Shown piece by piece: positions 21,001-36,000 of a stretch of DNA of 64,000 nt. The translations under genes and the position numbers were made by a program. The DNA comes from Arion vulgaris (taxonomy: Eukaryota > Mollusca > Gastropoda > Stylommatophora > Arionidae): positions 13,159,867 to 13,223,866 of the forward strand of contig CM036754.1 of the NCBI GenBank assembly GCA_020796225.1, read 5' to 3'. Position 1 is the first letter of the stretch. Every line of letters begins with the position of its first letter. The notes below the pieces were generated by a model that did not search any database, was not told where the DNA came from, and saw only the letters and a list, made by a program, of their open reading frames with translations.

Positions 21001-24000
21001 CTTTCTCACTGACCTGGCAAAATAAGCTTGGCAGCTTCAGCTTCCATAGAATTGGATGAACTCTCACAATTTTCTCACACTGGCACTTTACAATGATATA
21101 TAATTCGATGTCTTATAGAATAGGGATCCCGATCACAATGTACCAACCAAACGGTATTTCTAGACATTACCTCTTTAAAAATACGTTAAATTTCCGTGAG
21201 GGTGGGCTGTTTAAAATCTCATTTTCAAATTTAAAAAAAAAATAATTCAATTTTTTTACTGATTTCGATTCTAGAGATATAAAACTAACAGAATAAAACA
21301 TATTTCGAAAATCGATATTTTAAAGAAAATATGTCATTTAGTGAGTAATGAGACCCCTTAAAATTGTACATACAACAAAGATGAAAAGGAAAAGACAGAG
21401 TGGCAGAGCAAGACAACAATGGAGAGATAGCATTGAAGTAGACATATAAATATTAGGAGTCAAAAATTGGGTAGAGAAGGCTAAGAACAGAGATGAATGG
21501 AGGAGATATATGCAGCAGTGAACCTCAAAACTCTGAAAGCTGAAGAATACAATTGATCAACATATAACTACTGAGTACACATCACATATATATCTGTACC
21601 TGGATCATCTGGCATATATGTGAAAGGTATGCTCTCACTTGTCTCTCCATCCGACGGTCTTTGGAGCTGCATGCTCACTTCCACAGGTTTGGGGATGTCT
21701 CGACTGTGATAGGCTGGTGTGCGGAACACAATAGCATACTGAAAAACATTAGGTTGATTTGAAATAAAAATATTCCATAGTGTTTGAAGACCACAGGTCA
21801 CTTCACATTTCTAATCCCAAGTATGCAGGAGGGCCAATTTCTTTCCTCACTTGTGGAGCGTTGGGTGCGGGAAATTAACCCAAACATTTTATATCCAATT
21901 CAAAACTCAAATGCACTGCACATTTTTCTAATTCATTCCACCTAGGTTGATTTCATCATCCTCCAATAGCTTGTCCTGAGCAGATATTTGCCACCCTAAT
22001 AGTCCTTCAGAATTTCTCTCACTCATTGGTCAGATGCCCTGAATCTGCTGCCATCCCACTCAAATCATCAGGTACATCCTGAATCCTGGTCTGCCTCATC
22101 TCCTCTTTGCCTGGATGCCTCCATAATGGTCTTTTTCAACCCTTCATATCTTTTATATGTCCAAAATACTGCAGTTTTCTCATTACTATTTGTATCCTCA
22201 GCCCGTTTTCTTTGATTTTGATTTCCTTCTAGATAGATCTATTAGGTTGATTTACCAAATCCAAATAATTACAAGAAATATAACTAAGATTAATTCAATC
22301 AATAAAAGTTGGTATGTATCACATCTTCTTCTTCTTCATTCGTCCGCTATGAATTCAGGCATAGTCATGCGTTTGGTGTGGCGCTTCTAACTGATCTTTT
22401 CATGAAAGCCTGCTTACCGTATTATTGGTTTCCTCACCATACAGGCGGGCCTCTCTGACTTCAGAGGTTTGTGTATCACATCAACAAATGAAGATGGGAC
22501 ATATATCAAATATAAAACACATAAAGATGTTACGTATATAAAACCCAACTTTATAGTACAACATCTACTGAGGTATAATGTACAGTGGTATAAGATATGA
22601 TTGGTCATAGGTGAGGTCAGCAGAGTGGACTCATGCCAATGAATGTTACTGACCTGAAGAAAAGTTCTATATAAGAAGATAGTAGAATCAGATAGCTGAC
22701 CAGAAAAAGTATCCATCATCGGCAAAACCAGAAGAGGATATGATTGTAAAAAAAAGGCTGCAAGAAATTGGATCAATGACAGAGGTTAAGGACAACATTT
22801 GCATATATTAACCTGAACCAGTCTCCAGAAGCTGAAGAATACCACATTTTAACAACCCAACAGCACTTGGGCTCTTGCCCTTCTACCCAATGCTATGCAG
22901 AGGTATCGGTATAAGTTTAAGAGTCGTTCTTTAGTTCCGTATGTGTTCCATTTATCTGGCCTTGGATGAATCTTCCTAACATTATCCAGTGATTGGCACA
23001 TGAAGAGCTGGTGGTGATCAGTTTCCTGATGATGCTCATACAGCTTGTTCTTCTTCTTGCATTCAACCGCTATGAACTCAGGCATACGCACGATGCCTGG
23101 TATGGAGCTTCTGAATGATTTTTGTGAGAAGGCTTGCTTTCCTTTTTGATCACTGTCCCACGTCAAACAGCCGTGCATTCTCTGACTTCAGAGGTTGCGC
23201 ACACAGCTGTAAATGTTGTTTACTTGACAAATATATACGCAAAATGTGACAGTGATTGTAATCAATGTTTTATCATGAAACTTCTTTCTTTTTCTTCCAG
23301 CTTGTGGTGGGATTAACACCCTCACTACATGCACAAATTCATGGAACACTACTATAAGCTTACATACCTGACGATGGACATCTCCTTGTCCAAAATCACC
23401 AAAGTCCTCCCAAACAGTCATACCTTGATCATTTTCCTCAAAGAGTCTGATCTTGATATCCTCTATGTGAAGATAAACAAATTTTGTACACATTGAATAT
23501 ACCTTCTCAGAATAACAGTTATATTTTCTCAGAATAAAAGTTAAAACTCTCAATAATTCTAGAAGAGACTGTAATCTCACAACAAAACACTTGAGAGCAT
23601 TCAATCAATTTCAGGAAAACAACCATCACATATTCTCTCTCTCTCTCTCTCGCACGCGCGATCACCGCCTAGACTGATGTACCAGATTTTCCCATAAATC
23701 TCATTCATGTGGAAATCTGATTAATGCAGCATTAGCATGGGTGTGTTTCGTCACATCTTCAGCGACATTTGGAGCTCTGGTGCTTATCCTTCGGCGATGT
23801 GTACGGTTTTAGCCAGCATTTACTGAGTTCGCTCTCCGTCAGCCTTTGGCTGTCCCCAGTCGACCTGCAAGGCAACAGGTTATCACATATTCTAAGTCTT
23901 TCATAAATGTTGGTATAAACTTGCATGATATACTCCATGTCTTGTGGACAACACAGAACTTTCTATTTAGTACCTTCTTGCCTGATATATTTCATGTTTT

Positions 24001-27000
24001 GTAGAACATCAGGCTTCTTTTTCTACTGTTTTTCCCCTAATTTTCATCACTCTCCCAACTTGTCTCTTCCGGTGTGAGTTCCAGCCAAGCATGTATCTGA
24101 CTGTTCATTGCTAGCTTGTTTCTTGACAATTGGTGTTATTCATCTTGTATTTTCTCTATTTCAGTTTTCGACTGTATTGGCTATTGGCTGGCTATTTACC
24201 ACAAGAAACAAACACACAGCTGAACAGGATCAATATCTATGCCTACCTATAGCTGCTCAGTTACTTTGAGCAAGTAGAAAAAGACAGAAGCAAAGTACTT
24301 TCAAAATTCTTCTGCTGCGATCAACTTTTGATATGCGATTACTCCTGAATGTGTCACAAACAGGGTGGTGCACTTGAGGTCTTCGCGGTTCCCCAGTTTG
24401 TTCTGAAAGGTTGTTCCTGTTGGCCAGATTTCTATTTTCAGGCTGGGGCAGTCTTGCGGGATGTGCTTTGGGGACTGCTTTGGTGATCCACAGGTGCAGG
24501 GAGCAGAGTCCCTGAGCCCCATCCTATGGAGGTGTGCGCTGAGACTGCAGAGTCCCATTTTAAGTCTGAAGACTGTGCTTTTCTGTTTAATGTATTTATG
24601 CTGTTTTAATCTGTGTTGTATCCTCCATTTAATTTTCTCCACATCTTCTTCTGGACTGTTTCAGGACTTACAAAGTAATTCTGTAAAGGTTATTACAATA
24701 TCTCCCCAGAAATGAAGGCACACATTTTCTGCCTGGATTACTTGAAGAATCACCTCTACCAGAAACTAACACCATCCAGTGGTGCAGATATCCTGCACAG
24801 TGAATTATGACTATATTAAGCAGACCAAATACTTCTTCTTCTTCGAACGATCCATATCGACCACTTGTCAACCATTCTGTGTGATTTGTATGTGATCTGA
24901 GCCTAAGAGTGATTGTACATTGTGCCAGTTATGCACCTACAAGTAGGCCAGTACATCCAATTTCTGTGCTGCTTTTTATTTACTAGGGTAGTATCCCTAG
25001 GGCCTACATCAGTCGTCAATTCTGACATGCATTGTAGGTCGCAGTGGTACTATTCTTTGCTTCCCTTGCAGGCTCCAGCACCACATGGGCGAGACCAAAT
25101 ACTAACAAGAAATGTTTTGTTTATGTGTACAAACCTTTGTTTACTTTGTCACATAATAAGAAGACCTCATCACCACCACAAGCCTTTCCTGAACTCTTGT
25201 CAACTCGGCAGATAACAAGGTCTTTAGAAGATTCTATAAAGATCACAAACATGTTTTCATTAAGCATGGCAAACTAATCATGTGTTAACAATCTGTGTTA
25301 TCATGGGTGATATCTGTGTATCACTGGTGTTGTATGTGTATAACTGATGTGGTTAGCGTATCACTGGTGTTGTATGTGTATCACTTGTGTGGTTAGTGTA
25401 CCACCGGTGTTGTATGTGTATCACTTGTGTGGTTAGTGTATCACTGGTGTTGTATGTGTATCACTTGTGTGGTTAGTGTACCACCGGTGTTGTATGTGTA
25501 TCACTGGTGTGGTTAGTGTATCACTGGTGTTGTATGTGTATCACTTGTGTGGTTAGTGTACCACCGGTGTTGTATGTGTATCACTTGTGTGGTTAGTGTA
25601 TCACTGGTGTTGTATGTGTATCACTTGTGTGGTTAGTGTATCAGTTGTCGTACATATACCACACCTGTAAGTACGATAAGAAAAATCATGCTTGTGGTCA
25701 ATGAGTGCTTGTGAGGTGTTGAAAACACTATATGAAAATTGTAATGTATACATTAGAACCATGTAAACTTCACAACAAAGTATATGCAATCTTGTTGCTA
25801 TTGTCAATCATATGACTTAATGCCTTTATACTTTCATTTCACAAAGCTGGACTTCCATCTTGATGGTCAACCATATACAACAATATAATACTTTAGTCTC
25901 AAAGCTAGACTTCATCTTAGATTTTAGCATAAAGAACTATTAAAAGAACATGCAGTTTTGTTACATTTACAATAAAAAAAATAACTGCCTGTGTGTTGCC
26001 AGGGCCAGCAAAGGGAGCAAAGAATAGTAATACCGCAACCTACAAGGAATGTTGTAAGAGGCAAGTGAGGTAGGGACCTAGGGAAACTACCCTAGTAAAT
26101 AAAAAGTATTGCAGAAATCGGATGTGCTGGCTTACTTGTAGGCGCTTAACTGGCACAATGTAGTTGCTCTTAGATCACATACAAATAACAGATACAAATA
26201 ACAAATTGTCAATATGGAGCGTTTGAAGAAAAATAAGTTTTACAATAATTTATCTTAGCATGGCTGTAACTCACTTTTGTCATGGATTGGCTGTGACACC
26301 ACAGGGGGAACAACTCTGGTAACTTTGCCCTGCTCGTTTGGCAAGAACACTTGAAAACACAGTCTGACAATATTCAGATCAATATTTGATTGTGCATGTT
26401 CAAAGCCGGCTGAAAGTAGATTGAAGATAGTATTTCATTATTAACATTACATGTAAACCATACATGTAACATTGATACAATCATCTATTTTCACAGAGTG
26501 CATTCATTTATGAAAATTCTTTCTTTTATAATTTCTGATCCAGAAGCACATGCGCTTTCATCTCTTCGACTCGGTGTCATGGACATCGTAACCCTTTGGT
26601 TCGGTGCCACGAACATCGTGAATCTGGAGAACATGTGCCTTTTTTTGCCAGCCCGTGGAATTGAACCGCGCTCACAGGGGGCTTGTCCCTCGTCGTCCAA
26701 TGCGCTATGAAAACGCTGGGCGGGCAGGCAAAATTCTTTAATAAAATAGTGACCTTCAAATTATTAAAAACTTTTTCTAACAAACCTAAAAATAAACAGA
26801 ACTAAAATTAATGTTAATAAAAGCACAAGTAATAATGTAACAACAACAAAACTGTCATATCCAAACTGGCAATACTTACTTTGAAATGGATCAACATTGA
26901 TTTCCTTTCGTAACCTCAAAGCTCCTTCAACATCTTTTTTTTTGGCACATTGGATCCCAATTTGGGGAAATCTGGAATAGAAAACATCATTTAGTATAAT

Positions 27001-30000
27001 CAATAAATATTTACTAATAAATATCTTCAACTAATTAAATCCAGACTCACAAACATATACTTCAGGACTGTCCAATGTTTCGATTAAATGTGTGATGTGG
27101 TAGAAAGTGACACATACTTGTCCCAAATGTCTGATGTGGTAGAAGGATAAAGTGACACATACTTGTCGCAAATTTCTGATGTGAATGGAGAGATGTAATC
27201 TAAACTTGTCCCAAAATGGAAGGTTTGATAATATAGCTTTCCTGACATTCTGATAACAACTTACACAATTCTGTCACTGGTATCTTTCACTCGAACAGTA
27301 CACACTCCTTTCTTGCAGTCTCTGCCCACGATGGCATGCGGGTGAGGTTTACAATGAGGGATGTTCTCCTTGGTTACACACGATACAACAATAATGGCTG
27401 GTCCACTGTAGCCATGTATCTAAAACAGAACAAATGATGTTTCAATAAGAAAACTTTGGCTACATAAAACATGCATTTCATTCAATTCATCATTATCTAT
27501 TGTGTTGGCCATCTGAGATATCATGGAACTTCATGTCAATAATGCTTTCTATCTATTCTAGTGTCCCTTTTGCATTCAGTGAAGTCATCTTCTTTTCTCT
27601 AATCCTGTTTTGCCTCACAGCGTCAGGATAAGAAGAGATGTCTAGAACAGCTTTTGTGTGTACTGCCTTTAGCTTTACACCCACTGTATCGTGCTTTGCA
27701 TCCACATTGCTCGTTGAGTCTGTTGGTGATCTGCCTATGTGGCTAAACCATTCAATTTGTTGGTTCTTGAAGTTCAGTACTGATGTTGTACGCACTTTTT
27801 CCTGATGTCTACATTTCTAAACCAGTTTCTTCTTAATATTCGCATATTCTCTTTCTGCCACCGTAATCTAATCTCCTACCAACTTTTTTCCTGCAGTCAC
27901 AATTTGTTACAACACTACCCTTCCCATAACATAGACACAAAAATAATGATTGTTACTGATCGGTGGCGTCTATGGCTTAGGGGATAGTGGCTCAGTCTAT
28001 TAACCACGACGTTCTGAGTTTGAATCACGCTGCGGACAGTTTGGTTGCAAAATGTTTCGCGTGGATTTTTACAAAAGGACGATGGCACCACCCGTTCAGA
28101 AAGCTATGGCAAACTACTGAACGTAATATAATGCCTAGAAGAATCACAAACAGCGTTAAAAAAGCTGGGAGTTCATTAGCAAAGTGCTGTAAAGGATATG
28201 CAATTAACTTCTTTTTTTTTTTAACTGATCATGAAAATGCCTGTTTCAAGCATGAGTGTAAAGAAATGAGAAGTAGCGACTAAATTAAACAATCTAGGTT
28301 TTTAGCTAAACCAGCTAATAGTATGAATCCCTGGCTATGGTTACAGCTATGCACGATCTGTAGTCAGAAAGGTGCCAGAATGAGACTGTGCAGACTTGGG
28401 GATCGCCTGTGTGTGCCGGGACCGCAAGGAAACAAAGAATAGTATCACTGTAAACTACAAGGCATCTCGTAAGAAGCGACTGATGTAGGACCTAAGGAAG
28501 CAACCCTAGTAAATAAAAAGCATTGCAGAAATCGGATGTGCTGGCCTACTTGAAGGCGCATAACTGGCACAATATACAATCACTATTAGGCTCAGATCAC
28601 ATACAAATCACAGAGTGGTTAGCAAGTGGTTGATATGGAGCGTTCGAAGAAGACTTGGGGATAAAGAACCAACATCTGCAAAACTTTCTGAAGACTGATA
28701 CTCATCGTAAAGGTGTAATGATTCAGAACGAGATCATTCTCTTGACAAGAACACATGACTAAAGCCAAGTAAAACTTGGAAATGACCAGCAGGTGGTGGG
28801 GAATGAGTATAGTCAACCCTATACATTATGTTATTCAATCAAAGTCATAGCACATTGGGCATCCCCATGCACATTGTCCATCCTCCACTGCAGCAATCAT
28901 CCAAATGCCCACTTGCTCACCGCACCCACGAGAAGTTGATTAGTATATCTTCTCTCTCTACCACGAAGACAACACTGCCTGACATGTCCAAACTTAATTC
29001 TCTCAATCAATCCAGTGTCTGAGACTTGCCCATATCACATAAATGAGTGTGCATCATGTTGATGACATCAGCTCTGTCCTTACTTCTGCCAGCTTGAGTC
29101 AGGGCATTGCTTGCAAAAGAGTCAGCATGTTCGTTGCCCTGCACTCCAGGTGTATACAACCAAGTCAGTGTCTTGAGATGTGACCTCCGAATAGGTGGAC
29201 AGTTAACCCTATATAAGTGCTGTATCAGAAGTTAAATTTTCCGTAACAGATGGGTCATTCATATCAACAGAAGAGAGATCAGCAGACACAAAAGGAGAGA
29301 TCAGAGTATCATTGTACTATTGACTTTAGATAACATTTTTTTAAACAAATCTAAAAGTAACTAACACAAATATGATATGGACCGTTGCTTGGTCATTTAG
29401 GGACACACTTCACATACCTCAGTGAACAATGAAAGTGAGAAAGTAAATATGAACAAAGTAGACAGATGTTACAATAACAGCTGTTGTAGAGATGTACCTT
29501 AATTGTAGGATATGTTCTATGCTCGTTTGTGCTGTTTTCTCCTGGCACACTACCTGCTGACCTGCCTTCACATTCGTATCGAAATCTAAGTCCCCTAGAC
29601 TTGGGCTGCTCAATGATTTCTACCCATGGATTTTCTGCTTGAGGAGGAGGTGGAGCAGGCTGTTGAGGAACTCTGTTTCCTGGAGGAAAATGGTTAGGTA
29701 GTCTCTCCATGCCTTGATTATATGGTGAGTTTATTCCAGTTGTGTATACTGTTGAATGTCCGTGCTGCTGTGATTCTTGAACCGGTCGGTCTGTTAGAAG
29801 TATCCAAACATCATATCAGAACTAAGAATACACATTGTCACTAATAGACTGTCAGTAATATTGCATGTCAAATCAAATGATTCATCTTTTAAACAGCCTG
29901 AATGAAGAAGCTACATTCCAACGTCAATAATCCCTATCTATATAACATGAAAATAATGAAATTGTGACTTCAATTCTACATCTATGTCCCAACTGCAGGA

Positions 30001-33000
30001 AGCTTGGAGTCAAATGTGATGTTGCTAGATTTGAACACTACACAGGGAGTAGTCATTGTTTCATTAATCAACACAGGATTGGAACTGTCAGTCACCAAGT
30101 GTTGGCGAATAACTGGAGATAATCTGATTTTAAATGGTTTTATTATAACTATAACTAGAGGCAATCTGATTTTATATTGTTTTATTATAACTATAACTGG
30201 AGGCAATGATTTTATATTGTTTTATTATAACTGGAGGCAATCTGATTTTATATCGTTTTATTATAACTATAACTGGAGGCAATCTGATTTTATATTGTTT
30301 GGAGGCAATCTGATTTTATATTGTTTTATTATAACTGTAACTGGAGGAGAAATCAAATCTAGAACCAAAATAAGAATGTTCAACTCAAATGTTGAAGCAG
30401 TTCTGCTGTATGGGTTAGAAGCAAGGAAACAACTAAAAGAAACCCTCTTAAACTGCAAATATTCATCAACTGGTGTCTGCACAGAATAGAGGGACTGTGA
30501 TGGTATGATAGAATCACAAATGAGGAGCTTATGGAGAGAACAATACAGAACATAGTGAACAAAGCGGTAAAAACATGCTGCCGTTGGATAGTATACACCT
30601 TGAGAAAATTCAAGAGGAATATAACGAGGGCCATAAGGAACGTGAAAGAAGTCTAGAAATACATACAGAAGATCTGGAGGGAGCTGTAGGAGATAGCTAA
30701 AGATAGGAAGACTTGACTTGAGTTGGTTAAAGGTCTATGCCCCAATCGGGTTAAAAGCATGAGAGAGAGAGAAAGAGAGAGAAAGGTAACTGGATAAAAT
30801 CTGATCATCAGAAGAAGATTCAAATAGTGGCCCTTTAGCCTCTGGATACTCTTATTTTTTTAAAACATGGGCAGACAACCAAGTTGTGATTGTCAAGAGT
30901 TACCTTCCTGTTGATCCTTGTTTACCAGTACACAAATACAACATGAGGTGTAGTAATGTAACTAAATATAAAAACATAATGATGTCCCTCTTATATGACA
31001 TACATCAGTTTAATCATGTACACAACTTACTAGCAATAAGAGGATCTTGAACACCCTGGAAGTTATGATGCTGCATTTGTATCAGCAGTTGATTGGCAGT
31101 GTCATCATTCATTGTCTGAACAAAACGCATCAACTCGTTGGAGCTCATATCTCCAAAGTCAAAGTCTGTGGGGAAGATAGATATCATACATATTACTGTA
31201 CACTTCATGATTGAAACATAGTATGATCGACACATATGACTGGCACATGACTTGACTGACACATATGACAGAAACATGACGTGACTGACACTTATGATTG
31301 AAACATGACTTTACTGACACTGAAATATGACTACTGACACATGACTTGACTGACATGTGATTGAAACATGACTTGACTGACATATGATTGAAACATGACT
31401 TGGTTGACACCAATGATTGAAACATGACTTGACTGACACCTAAGATTGAAACACGACTTGCCGAAGATGTCATACAGTTGATTTGAAGTTCTGCAGATAT
31501 CAATTTTAGAATAGAGTGGGTAACAATATCTGTGGATTCAAATATCACTTTTTCAGTCCATATCACACTTGATAGAAGTTGCAGAGAACAAACTCATGCT
31601 ATGGGTTATTCTGAGGTCCAAGCACAAATATATGAAAACATGAAAGATTGTGATGCTGTGGTGTACACCACCAGCTAAGTTCATCAAGCGAGGTGCTTGG
31701 GCCTTCCCAGCAAACTTGAGATGTAAAACTGTTAAGGAGGCAAGTTTCTTGCTGTCACAATGTAACAGTATTACTGTTCCTGGGGGATAAGGGGGATAAA
31801 TTCCTGAATATATTTTAGTTGTTTATTCCCCTTTTGTTTATTTTGTTGTGATGACAGCTCATCAGTTGTCACGAAGATTACCACCTGAGTTGTAAACGAA
31901 ATCTGGGTTTTTGATATTTTGAGTGGGCAGTCGGATTGTACATTGAGTCTGGGACTGTACGGCGAGCAGGACTGTTAAGGTAGTTGATTTATGATTGAGG
32001 CTGGGACTGGACAGTAGGACGGGCATAGAAAATGGATAAGGGACAAGACGGTGGTGATGGTTTTCTTTGATTAGATAACGTCTACTGTATAGGCATCTGT
32101 ATAATGTTATTTTTCTACTGTGTTTGCATCTGTGTCATGTATTATATTCTACAAGCCTGAAAACGTTGTGAGTTACTGTCTTTGTGGTTAGACAACGTCG
32201 TTTCTACTGTTTTTGCATCTGAGTGAGGTTATATATTCTACAATACTGAAAATGTGGTGAGTCACTGTCTTTTGGTTAGACAACATCATTTCTACTGTTT
32301 TGGCATCTGTGTGATGTATTATATTCTACAATACTGAAAATGTGGTGAGTCACTGTCTTTTGGTTAGACAACATCATTTCTACTGTTTTGGCATCTGTGT
32401 GATGTATTATATTCTACGAGACTGAAAACGTCGTGAGTTACTGTCTTTTTGGTTAGACAATGTCATTTCTACTGTTTTGGCATCTGTGTGATGTATTATA
32501 TTCTACAAGACTGAAAAACGTCGTGAGTCACTGTTTGTTGATTAGACGTCTTTTCTACTGTGGTTGCATCGGTGTGATGTATTATATTCTACAAGACTGA
32601 AAACGTCGTGAGTCACTGTCTTTTGGTTAGACAACGTTGTTCCTACTGTTTTGGCATCTAGGATGATGTTATATATTCTACAAGACTGAAATCGTCGTAG
32701 TCACTGTCTTATGTCATCAGCGTGATTGTTGTACTGTTTAGGCCATGGTGTGATCCTAGAGTTCTGCAAGACTGGTATTTGTTGTTGTGAGGCTATTCGT
32801 TCTACGAAGGACAAGGAATACGGACCAGGAGATTAATTTAAGGTAATATTATTAACTGCTAAATTTGGCAATTTTCAATAAGTTTGATTTATGTGAGATG
32901 TGATTTATTATTATTGTATTATGGTGCATTATGTTTATGAATAATGATAATGTAAATTTCAATCTACAATAGATGCTTTATAATTACTGTTCTTGAATCG

Positions 33001-36000
33001 TGACGTTGGTGTTAGTTCTTTTGTGTTGTTTATTTCTTAGAGGGTGTATTGAGGTATGTGAGAGGAATTGTTATAGGTGTGTTCGTTTGGTTGAATCAGG
33101 TACTAGGGGTGTTAATTTATGTTGTACCAGCTTGGCACGAGGCTGGTATCACTGTATAACACGATCAGAAAATACTGGTACAACAACAAGCAGCCATACA
33201 ATGGAAACAATGGTAGTGAATAGGGCGTTGAGCTGGCTTGGCACACAGGATTACAAACATGCATATATTCTGAGTGACTCAATGAACATGCTCAAGAAAA
33301 TCCAGCCTGGCTACATACAACATGAATGGCTCAACACATTTAACACGTAACAAATGTTCAATATAACATTTATTTTTGTGCCAGGTCATTCGGGCGTGAA
33401 AAGCAATGAGCAAGTAGATCGGCTGACTGATACAGCAGTGATCGATGAGGGATGGACAATGACAGGTCAAACATCATCAATGCCATAAGAGAAGCAGAAC
33501 AAATTGATGATTTTTCTACAGACAAGTATGAATGAACATTCATTTCTAGAGTGAGGAGATGAGACTGTACACTTTGGTATTGGTACAAGATGTTTGATTA
33601 ATCAACACAGAACCGAAGTGATCAGTCACCTTACTCTGATGGAAATGTTGAGTGGGAGATCTGAGCACTTATGGGCATGTCCGGTGTGCAATGATGATGA
33701 TCTTCATTAATCACTTGACTGACATATTTCATTGAAACATGACTTGACTGACACATGCTTGCAATGAATCAGATCATGACAACTTCCACAATGTTATTAT
33801 TAGTCTTAGAGGAAGAGAATGTATGATTGTGACAATGGGAAAACATAACTCAGAATTAATAGACTTTGACATTAATCAACTGAATGCTAATAACCATGGG
33901 GATGATGATCTATGTACAGGTGTGTTTGTGCATCATGGTGAGATATCCCACTGGGGTTGTCTAGCCAGTTTATGATTTCTTTAACTTTTCTACGATTCTT
34001 GTGGTTGAATTTGATGACATCACGGTCGATTGAGAGGTTTAAACGTCGCAATATATTTTTGTTAAAACATAACATCTTTGCTATTTACATTTGCTAAGGT
34101 TTTGAGACAATTACTTCTTCAGCCATCGCTCAGAAGACAAAATATGTGGCTATAATGACCTCACAGCTTTTTAAGTCATGGATATCGATAGCTAAAAATG
34201 TAGTCAGGCATAAAAATAATCAGAGATGTTAATGATAAATTATCGAATCCAAATAGTTCTAATTCAAAGATGTGTATTGAATAAAATGCTATCGGGCAGC
34301 TAACAATGATAGTTATAGTAAAGTAAATGAGAAGTCACCTGTTGCTTAAATGTTATAAATTCACATTAAAATATTATTTGTACATATAAACTTGAAACTT
34401 GTATGGATTATGTAAATATGGATACACTATGAGGGCGATAGCATTTCATTTAGTAAAGAAATGTTGCATACATTCAGAGTATATGACGATTATTTTAAAC
34501 ATTCATGACAATTATTTTTTGTCAGTCTTGATATATTCATTATGCATGTAGTTTTCTACAAATAAATATATCAGTGTAAGCAAATAGTAAAGTTATTCCA
34601 GAGTATTTGAAATATGTTACAAGAAGTAACTGATCTATGACCAAATTTGATATAACTGTCAGCAGTAACATTGTCAGCTGGAAAAGTAGTTTGTAAAATA
34701 TGATTTGTTCAGAATTGTCTGCCAGTAAACAATGTGTTTGAGAGACAAAGAAAACCCATAAAGATACAAATATCTCGTTCTACATAGCTTATAAATATTT
34801 ATATCTACTATTGTTACTGAAAATACTAGAATATTGAAATGTATGAAATAGAAAATCTCTAAATTTACCAAATCCATTGTCATTCAACACTAACATAATG
34901 TCATCTTTATTTTGAGACTAACATCATGTCATAATCACCATTCCAAGTTTTTTATATATAAAGGTACAGAAGAAAAATAGACGTGAAGTGTTTGTGAAGC
35001 ATAACAACAGAAGAATGTATGTTTTTATTTACATATGAGACAGAAAGAGTAGTATTCCTGGCACAAAATATGTTCAACTGTGAAGAGATTTCAGTTTATA
35101 AAACTTCAAAATAGTTATATAATAAACAATAGAGAATGTCAATTAATGTCATGGATAAACTACAAACTGTGATGACTATTCTAAATTCTAACCTATGTGG
35201 ATTATTATTTAATAATCTGTCAATTTTATATAATAAAATCACAGCATGACTCGTGTTTTCATACTCAGTGACTTTGTGAGCATGATTCATAAAGTCGAAT
35301 GGTGAGACGAAACTGGGTGGAGGCACTGGTACAGATAGGGATAATAGAAATCACCTTCATTTTTGTCCCTGTGCATGCAGGAGTCTGTGGTAATGAACGA
35401 GCTGTCAGATTGTCTGGCATGGCTATGATATCAGAAGGAACTGAAGTGGACCGAAATGACATTCTTAACGCATTGAGAGTCTTTCCGAACAGAGGAGTTT
35501 CAGGGTTGTGAATCCTACTTGCTGACCAGATTGAGAGAGATGGGTGTCGATATTGGTGCAGCCAAAGGAACAACATACCAAGTTGGCAAGTATGCAAAGA
35601 GATTGATTAATCAACATCGAACTGGTGTGTTGGTGTGCTATGGACGTGTCCAGAGTGCTATGATGATAGTCCTCATCTAACTGATGACAGAATATTTACA
35701 GTTTAATTTATTGTAAGTGATATTATAGATGTTAGTTATTTTTGTAACTAAAGTGGTGCGTTTGTTATTTCAGTTTACTACTACAACAGATTACAAAAGT
35801 GAGCTTTCAAGTTTCAGCCTTCCTTGTCTGTACAAATTATTCTTATTTATTATATACTCTATATAACCATTAACATTTAATTTGGTAAAAAGTGAGTAGT
35901 TATATGAATTATATGGACACATGTTCAGTTGAGTTATCCAAGTAACTTGAGTATCTTACCACTGACACTGCAGTGGCTCAGTTGCCTTTTCTGCAGCTGT

